Positions 56,886-64,000 of a stretch of DNA of 64,000 bases are shown here, one piece after another. The position numbers were made by a program, and so were the translations under genes. The stretch lies in assembly GCA_947579605.1 (NCBI GenBank), contig OX388305.1, forward strand, positions 22,209,542 to 22,273,541, in the 5' to 3' direction. The notes below the pieces were generated by a model, which saw only the letters and a program-made list of their open reading frames with translations, ran no database searches and was not told where the DNA came from. The stretch's first letter is position 1, and every line of letters starts with the position of its first letter. Origin of the DNA: Athripsodes cinereus (lineage: Eukaryota > Arthropoda > Insecta > Trichoptera > Leptoceridae).

Positions 56886-58588
56886 AGATCTATACAGACT
56901 GATAGATATATGCAATCATCATTTATTTTGTTTTGTTTGGGTTTACAGATATCAAATATTCATCTCACATCATATGAACAGACAAAATTATTTATGCAAA
57001 GATAGTAGTTTGTGCAATACTTTTTTTAAGTTTACGGCTCCGGATATTGAGGTAATATAACTACTTATTATAGATGTATAATAAATACTCTTTGTTGTGA
57101 ATAATATTATCTATTACCTACATCGTGAAAGTTCTTATATATCTTTATTTCACGATAATAATAATCGCAACAATGATAGTAATTTTAACACTTCGTAACA
57201 CTGAAAAGCAAACGCAGTTCTTTCTAAGAAAAATTGGTGATAAATGATACCTACATTTTTGTCTATCTCTTCTCGCTTAGTAAATGGAACTGTGCGAAAC
57301 TCACCTAATTTGTGTAACAGATAAAGATCGATAGGCAAACCTGTTTTCGATGTTTTTATTTATTTATATATTATATGTTTATTACCTGTAGATACACAAC
57401 AGATAAACATGTATTTTGTTAAAATAAGTGAATAGATAAAATGTAAAATAATAATGAATTTACGATTTCATCCATTCAATATTTTGTTCTAAGCGTTTAT
57501 TTTTTGGATCTCCCGCAATAGCCCCAGTTCTTTACCGAACAGAATAATTAATATTCACAATTTTATATGCCATCTTTATGCACTATTTAAAATTATGAGC
57601 CCCTCAAGGCTTCTCTCTGTAACACGTGGTAGAATCAAATCCCATTCATTCGGAGTGATTCTGCGCCAATCAGATCATATATTTTGCCGACATTGCCATC
57701 ACTCCAAGAATATATCGATTGGGGAGGCAATTAGTATCCTCCTTCTAGTATTTCAGTTTTAATTTAGACGAGGGGTTTGTTTTGTTTAATGAATTGAATT
57801 GAAATATGTACGTGATTATAAATCTTTTACATACCTTTTCAAATTGTTTTTTTTTCTATTGCAAAGACAATAACTTTAAATTATATTCACGCACATTGAT
57901 TCCATCAATGGTTTACGAATCAGGTCTGATGCGATGCTTTTAAATAGAATAAGCACTGTACCATCCGTGTAATTAGCCCATATAATTTGTATATCCTTTC
58001 CATCTCGCAGATTATATGGATATTACTACTTATTAGAATTATACTTTACATGCTACATAGGTACATTATTACAGTAGATATACGGATGATAGTCTGACGC
58101 CTGGTGTGGTATGGTATAGATTTCTAAGGGCACGTTCCAAATACATCAGTTGGATACATCAGTAGAAGTTGCAGCTGTCGTTTGATATTTCTACTTGAAG
58201 CCAGATGCTATATTATTTAATATATTATTAGATACCACTGTAATATATACTTCTATATACCTACTCTACAACAATGTTATGTGATGTGTGTTATACATAC
58301 ATACTGTTTGGGAGATTTATATTTGCACTTTGGATGAAATGTGTTTTACAGCTATTATTGTATTACCTATGTATAGTGAAACAAGACACTCACGGTTATA
58401 TTTATTGTAAATTGATACATTGGAAGTAGCAGTGTAGATACGCATTATAGTATTATACAAAATAAATACACAAATTTAGTAGTATAGGTATTGTTATTAT
58501 AATATATGCGATAAAATACCACTTTTCATTTAATTTATGAAAAATACTAAAGAAAAGTGTTGGTAATGTACCTACAAACATACAACTT

Positions 58589-58624
<36 letters not shown>

Positions 58625-58654
58625 GAATAAATATTATGTGAAAAGAATGAATGA
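56886..58654. other. AT-rich, (CT)14 microsatellite, no gene
   Basis: A pure CT run at 58593-58620. A moderately complex patch at 57595-57730 (around TGATTCTGCGCCAATCAGAT) is unidentified. Confidence 0.45.
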
Positions 58655-58905
58655 GGACAGAATGACCAAGAAAATATACATATTTGGCTGAGAGAAATGG
58701 GGCTCGCAGACGTGGCCATCCGAGAAACAAACGGCAAGATCATATAAACCACATCCTACAGAACGGTAACGGGTTGAACACATTGGATAGGAGAGCATGC
58801 GTGAGGAATTGAATGACATTGACGAAAACGAAAGGTGTATGCAAGGATAGGAGAAGGTGGCGCTCGATCCTTTATACCTACCCTACGAGGGAAGGAGCAT
58901 GGTTG
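58655..58905 (+). pseudogene. LINE C-terminal fragment, family A second subfamily
   Basis: On the plus strand, with stops and shifts, pieces read GARRRGHPRNKRQDHINHIL, then RRACVRN and KGVCKDRRRWRSILYTYPTR, parallel to family A (RGRPRTTWLDHV ... RRACMRNCMN ... VCKDRSVWRS...YPTWD). A second minus-strand copy of this subfamily is at 16495-16615. Confidence 0.75.
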
Positions 58906-60294
58906 TGTGAATGTATTTCTTGCATTTCGATTTTTAAACTAGGTACACTAAAATAATTGTAGCTTCAGTGTCATGCTAATATAAATAGTAAATACATTTA
59001 CGTAGCATATGTTTATATTTCAATGTCTTTTCAATGCAAAAACGTGAAGAAGTGTTATTTTAGAATCAGAAATTTGATCTTGATATAATTCAATGTCAAT
59101 TATTATTAATCGTTAAATAAAATACGCTTCTCAATTCCCATGAAGCAGGTATGTAACTTAATGCTCAATCAAAAGAAATGTAAGTCATCTGATTTTTTCC
59201 CACCGGTGACTAAAAGTTTATAAACAATATAATTATCCATCTACTAATTTAATTTATATCAAATAATTTAACGTAATATTTGAATTTTATTATCCGTGTA
59301 CTATGCACCAATATCCATTGTGAGTCTTATTACAATATCTCTTGTTTCATACCCTTGGCCTTGCCACCATTTGCAGAACTAAAGGTTGATCAATCATAAG
59401 ATGTAGGTACCAACAGTTTACTGGATCAATAACTATGAGACTACACCTGTAGCTTTAATTACAGAGAGTGGAGTGTTGAATATACATATTGAATGAGATG
59501 CCAAATTGTTTCACTCCAGATGATTGTCCAAAGTGAAAGCACCGATACTGTACATCGAATATTTGCTATTTTTTTTTATTGTTTAACTAAATTTGGGAAC
59601 AATGCACTGATTGCAAAACCAGTCAAACATCTCGATTGGGGAACCATGTTTACACATTGTAACGTTGAGTAAAATCTAATCGGAAGAAATGAGAAAGGCA
59701 TTCTAGCGCTTATGAATTGGCCATAACCTGGCTTAAGTGATCATTTTCGGTGTCCACCAGTTATATGTTAGGATAGGTATAACATATCACTGGTATCCAC
59801 GGACAACGTTCACCAATTCCGCCCTTCTCACTGTCTCAATATAAGGTCCAAAAATAGAGAAAATTCCATTCAAGCCATAGATAGAAGTGACCATTTTATT
59901 GAGATCACATATTTAAAATATCCCTAATCCATGAATCAAGATCTCCCAAAATTAAACACGACCATTCACATTTTTCGATTTCGCGAATTCTGCCCCGTTA
60001 AGTACATGTGCCCGAGTAGTTGTCGGAAAATGAAAGACTGTTGACTCTTTTCTGCGTTTTGTTTCGAATATTCGTAAAATCTCATATCTGAGATAAATAT
60101 GCCTATGGCAAATTTAATTCTTACCTACTATTTACTATACTGTACATCGAATTTACCAACGATTTGTTTGCGAAAAGTTAAGATTATAGATTCCTACTAA
60201 TGAATCGTTTGTACTATCTTTGGTCCTAATCTGATAGTACGTGGGTACCAATGATTCGTTGTGAAATTTCGTTAGTATTTTTCTCAGTGTATTT
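58906..60294. other. AT-rich, no gene recognised
   Basis: An imperfect palindrome of about 50 bases lies at 59755-59804 (ACCAGTTATATGTTA against TAACATATCACTGGT). A scrap related to the TTAA element is at about 59508-59540. Confidence 0.4.
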
Positions 60295-60400
60295 AACGCC
60301 CTCACAGCGATCCCAAGTGAGTTAGTCAGAAAAAACGGAGTGGCAATCATACGTACCCAACTTCCTTGCAATCTTTCATATTCATATAATTTCTCTTCGA
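60295..60400 (-). repeat. Family A LINE tail, highly diverged
   Basis: GCCCTCACAGCGATCCCAAG, a GTTAGTCAGAAAAAACGGAG block and ATTCATATAATTTCTC preserve the family order. Confidence 0.6.
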
Positions 60401-61239
60401 AAGATACAAATTTCAGCACCAATAAAAGCTCCGTTACATTTTGAAATCAAAATATAATATGTACGAGTAACTCTAATTTACCGCAAGCTTTTCAAAAGAT
60501 TATATTTCTTTATTAAAATGTACCTCCATCAAACATTAGGTAGATAATAATATTAAAACACTATAAAGCCATTGACAAAACATGTGACCTATGTAATTTA
60601 ATATATTACATTTTTTTATTAACAGTCTTTGGTAACACGTGTTTAAGTGTTTTCTTCCTTAAACGGTTTTAAAAGCGTTTAAAATCAGTTAGGTACATCC
60701 CAATATAGAAGTAATTCCTGAATATGACACGGAAATGTACTTAATTTACTTTGACATACGTCAAAAATTTGTAGGTATATTATGACATGGTTTAAAGCTC
60801 AAGTATAAATAACTAGTGTTGTAAATATTATCTACATATTTCTTCATATGATACAATCAGCCCTCTTTCCTCTGAAACCAGCCTCTCTACCTTCGTTCCC
60901 AATTTTCTCCAATATACCACCCGCTCATCTAAGGCGTGAAGAAGCACTGCATTGAAGGAGACCCACCGACCACCCGGATAGCGCAGAAGTCTGGGGACTT
61001 CCATTTACCAAGAAGCACTGCAAAACGAACACCAGAAAATTAAGATATTGGACATCCACCTAATTATCAGGTTGAATAGCGGCATCCATATTGAATAATT
61101 GTTTTTATTTTTATTTTATTTTGCCGCCGATAAACTGGAGATCTGTTTACAGTGACAAATCAGAGGCAAGATCTGTCTGTGGACAACAACCAATGGCGAA
61201 ATCTGTGGACAACGACAACGATGAGAAATCATAGCCCGC
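60401..61239. other. No gene recognised
   Basis: A G+C-richer stretch at 60860-61080 may be LINE-derived together with the following feature, but no frame was readable. Confidence 0.35.
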
Positions 61240-61419
61240 TTGCAGATCCAAATACATAGCTTCCAGGTTCTGTTTGACGGAAATCTGTTGCACTTTGAAC
61301 AGGCTAAGCAGTGGCTACAACAAAAGAAACTTCCAGACGTTCCATTTTGTATATGTGGTACTGACAAAAAAACAGACCACTTGGTGAACAGATATCCCAG
61401 ATTTAAGAGAGATAAGTAG
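61240..61419 (+). pseudogene. LINE ORF2 C-terminal zinc-knuckle fragment
   Basis: From 61264 the plus frame reads QVLFDGNLLHFEQAKQWLQQ, then FCICGTDKKTDHLV, NRYPRFKRDK and a stop at 61417. This matches the C-terminal CxCG ... H ... C-P-x-F pattern of jockey/I-type LINEs; the last Cys is Tyr here (TAT). Short, 5'-truncated and without any catalytic domain. Confidence 0.65.
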
Positions 61420-61849
61420 GTAGTTATATGACGGGTATAACGCATAAGTTGAAGAAAATGTATTCCCTCACACCATATTCTATTTAAAAAAAAACATTTA
61501 CTTGTTTACGAGTGATCAGAGAACCACATTCCTTGAACGGAATATCAATATGTTGTTGCGCATGCTTTTTGTTTCCATTACATTCATAGTGGGTGTGAGA
61601 GTGGACCAGGATGAAAAAAGGAGAATATTATTTTCGGTGTCGGTAATAATGGTCACACATATTATAGGTATCTAAGTGTAGTAGTCAGTGGACGAAATTC
61701 ATCGTAATGAACGCATATGAATTTGTGTAGGTACTCACAATACCAAAAAAATAAATACACAAATTGGGTAGCATTATCTCATCGCTGAATTGAAGATGTT
61801 AATGTGTTTTACCTACATGATATTATACGAATACTACTATACCTACTAT
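61420..61849. other. AT-rich, no gene recognised
   Basis: Family B-like words (GGGTAGCATTATCTCATCGC) occur near 61768-61793; nothing else. Confidence 0.4.
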
Positions 61850-62215
61850 ACTATTTCCTCACGCCGTGTCCCAAGTGGGCTAAATAGAGAGAATGGAATG
61901 CCATATCGTCTATCTTTACACCGTCTTTTTCTTCTTCTACATTCACACAATTTCTCACACACGCACGTCGATTTCTTACGTAACACAAGGCCGCACGTAA
62001 CACAAGGCCGTAGGTACTTGAGAATTTGATCCACATAATCAAGCTACGTGGTTCTTGGATGCCCGCGCTTCCTCTTTCAGAAATGTATACCTATTCTCTT
62101 TGTCATCCATTTGTTGCAAATGTCGAAACCATCGTTACTTATTTACACGCATTCTATCCACAACGCTCCTCTTGCATTCGGCCGTTTTTTCTAAAATCCT
62201 CATTCTTTACTCTAA
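61850..62215 (-). repeat. Family A LINE tail
   Basis: TTTCCTCACGCCGTGTCCCA, TTCTCACACACGCACGTCGA and CAAGCTACGTGGTTCTTGGA with CGCGCTTCCTCTTTCAG. A short tandem duplication, CGTAACACAAGGCCG, is at 61978-62011. Family D follows 30 bases later. Confidence 0.8.
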
Positions 62216-62244
62216 CACATTCGAATACCTACTACTTACTGTTA

Positions 62245-62390
62245 AATTTATTTATTTATTCTTTACTGTACATTGATTACAAACAATTGCATAAAAGGTA
62301 TACATTCAAATTAAATACAATCAATATACAGAGGGCGAGTTTATCGCAAAGGCGCTATCTCTTCCAACCAACCCAAGTAGAAATTCCCGT
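62245..62390 (-). repeat. LINE 3' tail, family D
   Basis: ATTTATTTATTTATTCTTTA, GGGCGAGTTTATCGCAAAGG and ATCTCTTCCAACCAACCCAA. Same orientation as the family A copy to its left. Confidence 0.8.
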
Positions 62391-62599
62391 ATTTTTCCAA
62401 ACGTATGACTAATATAAATAATCTTAGTTCCAGGCTGAAGATCTTACGGAGCATTCTCCGTGAAAAATTGATTCCTAGGGTAATAAATTTTTAAATCTCT
62501 CTCACATTATTATTTTATTAATAGGTACTGTTATACATACGATTTTATCAAACAAATTCCAAATTGGAATGTCAATAATATAATAATCATTGTGCATAT

Positions 62600-62800
62600 T
62601 ACAGTAAGTACATTTGCAGTGTGAGGGAGGGGAGAAGAGGGGGTGAAAGTGAGTCTGTGATTGGTCCGCAGTGACCACACCCCCCGCGAGGACAACTGGA
62701 GAGGGGAGAGATGATTGGAAGGATTTGCGAGCAACTATTATACAACGCACAAGATCGTCGCTACCTGTCTGAACAAGAAAGAATCAACATACAGAGAAAT
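62600..62800. other. G+C-rich island, unidentified
   Basis: The most G+C-rich non-transposon patch in the last 20 kb (GTGATTGGTCCGCAGTGACC, then CCCCCCGCGAGG). ATTGGT is a CCAAT-box-like word. It could be a promoter/first untranslated exon or part of an unknown repeat; no coding frame was recognised. Confidence 0.35.
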
Positions 62801-63025
62801 AATCAAACATCATTATATTGTAAGGGAACACGAATAGTTTGGGAAACTATTTTAGTTATAAATATTTTGTTTTTGTAAATGAATAAACAATGTGATATGG
62901 TTAGATGGAAAAATCACATTATTATGATAATCATTGTGATGATCTCGCCACTGCATGTCGTCCAAGTATTTGATTTTTTTTATTGCTTTGTTTATATCTA
63001 TATAGTATAATGATGATGTGCAAAT

Positions 63026-63410
63026 TAGTGATGTAAAGAATATTCATATTCACATTCGAATATTTCAAAGTATTCGTATTCTTTATTTTTTGCATTGCAT
63101 TCGCATATTGTTTTGCGAATATTATTTTGGTAATAAAGTATCGGATATTCGGTAAAATTACCGAGTACTTACCCGGTACATTGTAGAAAAAAATACTGAA
63201 TGAAAATATTCTTTAAGAAAACTGAGGAGTTTTGAAATATTTTAAATTCTTATACCATTTTGAAAACTCGGTGACGGGGGGTGGGGGGTAGAAATTTTAA
63301 TGTTTGAACAATTGTAGAAATTTAAGCAAGCCAATATTCGCATTCGCGAATGTCGGCAATAAATATTCGCGTTCGCGAATATCCAAAATCACACATTCGT
63401 TACATCACTA
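63026..63410. mobile_element. hAT-type MITE with perfect 8-bp target duplication
   Basis: Left end TAGTGATGTAAAGAAT, right end (reverse complement) TAGTGATGTAACGAAT, flanked on both sides by GTGCAAAT (63018-63025 and 63411-63418). The interior is full of CGAATATTCG-type words (ATTCGCGAATGTCGG, GTTCGCGAATATCC). No transposase. Confidence 0.92.
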
Positions 63411-63418
63411 GTGCAAAT

Positions 63419-64000
63419 GAATATTCTGGTATGGAAATAAATATATTATTTATTTATTAATACAATCGTAAAACCTCACAAAAGAATGAAGGAAACATTT
63501 TTATGGAGTAATAGTAGGTAGGTACCTATGATGAATAATTAACAATAAAAAATTAAAATAAGAATAAAAATTTAAGACTGCATGAATTTTTCTAAGTGAA
63601 TCAGAAAAATAGTAATTTTGAAAAACTTCTCAATATTTTATTCTACGATGAAAAACCCTAATGGTATAGTCTATATTTTTGTAGTAATGAGAGTAGGTAC
63701 TTATTTAAAAGTATACAATAAAGATCAGGGTAATGCATCCTCCTAGAAATTAATATGATTCTGATCTCATCTTAATGTAGATTTTCTGTAATCTATAGAT
63801 ATTCAATTAGGTACCTCAACTTTGAGGTGCTCCAGAATTTTATGTGCTAATGACAATTAGACGAATACAAGTAGTTACGTCTGTCTATCACAACTCAATA
63901 TTAACATATACATATTTCACATACATAAGCCAGTTTCACTAAATAATTATTGATATCAGATCGAATATATTTATTATTCAGTTATTGTTAATTTAAAAAA
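63419..64000. other. AT-rich, no gene recognised
   Basis: Nothing recognised up to the window end. Confidence 0.4.

Noticed and set aside
58453..58752. Frame with a run of alternating Arg-Glu
   Set aside because: Translation of the (CT)n microsatellite.
60153..60422. 89-residue minus-strand frame
   Set aside because: Mostly the decayed family A LINE tail (60295-60400) read through; not a gene.

Overview
The window looks like a gene-poor, AT-rich (roughly two thirds A+T) stretch of an insect nuclear genome, most likely a lepidopteran. The evidence is the intron-exon structure with GT-AG splice sites, an insect-type CAP gene, the abundance of short TAGGTA/TACCTAC runs, the insect-wide CTAGCTGACCCGGC repeat, and a Ty3/gypsy element with features of the CsRn1/Kabuki group. 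The lepidopteran call is inference; no database search was possible.

Only two host genes can be supported. At 5415-6323 (+) lie the last two exons of a CAP-superfamily secreted protein (venom allergen 5/CRISP-like): the CAP1 and CAP2 signatures followed by a cysteine-rich C-terminal tail; its N-terminal exons were not found and are probably left of the window. At 9922-14056 (+) I can assemble a complete eight-exon gene. All splice phases agree and give a 450-residue protein resembling CATIP (ciliogenesis-associated TTC17-interacting protein), with an RIIa-like docking helix pair at its C-terminus. A third coding remnant at 4711-4914 (-) is a THAP zinc-finger first exon that has lost two of its four zinc ligands.

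The rest is mostly mobile DNA. An apparently full-length LTR retrotransposon with intact gag and pol occupies 36254-42819. Cut-and-paste elements include a hAT remnant with 8-bp target duplications (6850-7670), a hAT-type MITE with a perfect 8-bp duplication (63026-63410), a MITE with perfect 51-bp terminal inverted repeats (56444-56640), three copies of another MITE family (8617, 27512, 32883), a TTAA-bounded element (53552-54030) and an element with CAGGGTG ends (48626-49347). Many 5'-truncated LINE tails are scattered throughout in at least five families, plus two copies of a tRNA-derived SINE. Structures outside the usual classes include a 180-bp palindrome with perfect 85-bp arms inside a 14-bp direct repeat (54940-55119), a foldback whose loop is a tRNA 3'-half-like sequence (30842-31010), a 7 x 41-bp minisatellite (33419-33702), and twin hairpins in the 3' noncoding part of the LTR element.

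The remaining stretches (large parts of 14-24 kb, 28-35 kb, 43-47 kb, 51-53 kb, 57-60 kb) are AT-rich DNA in which I see no gene.
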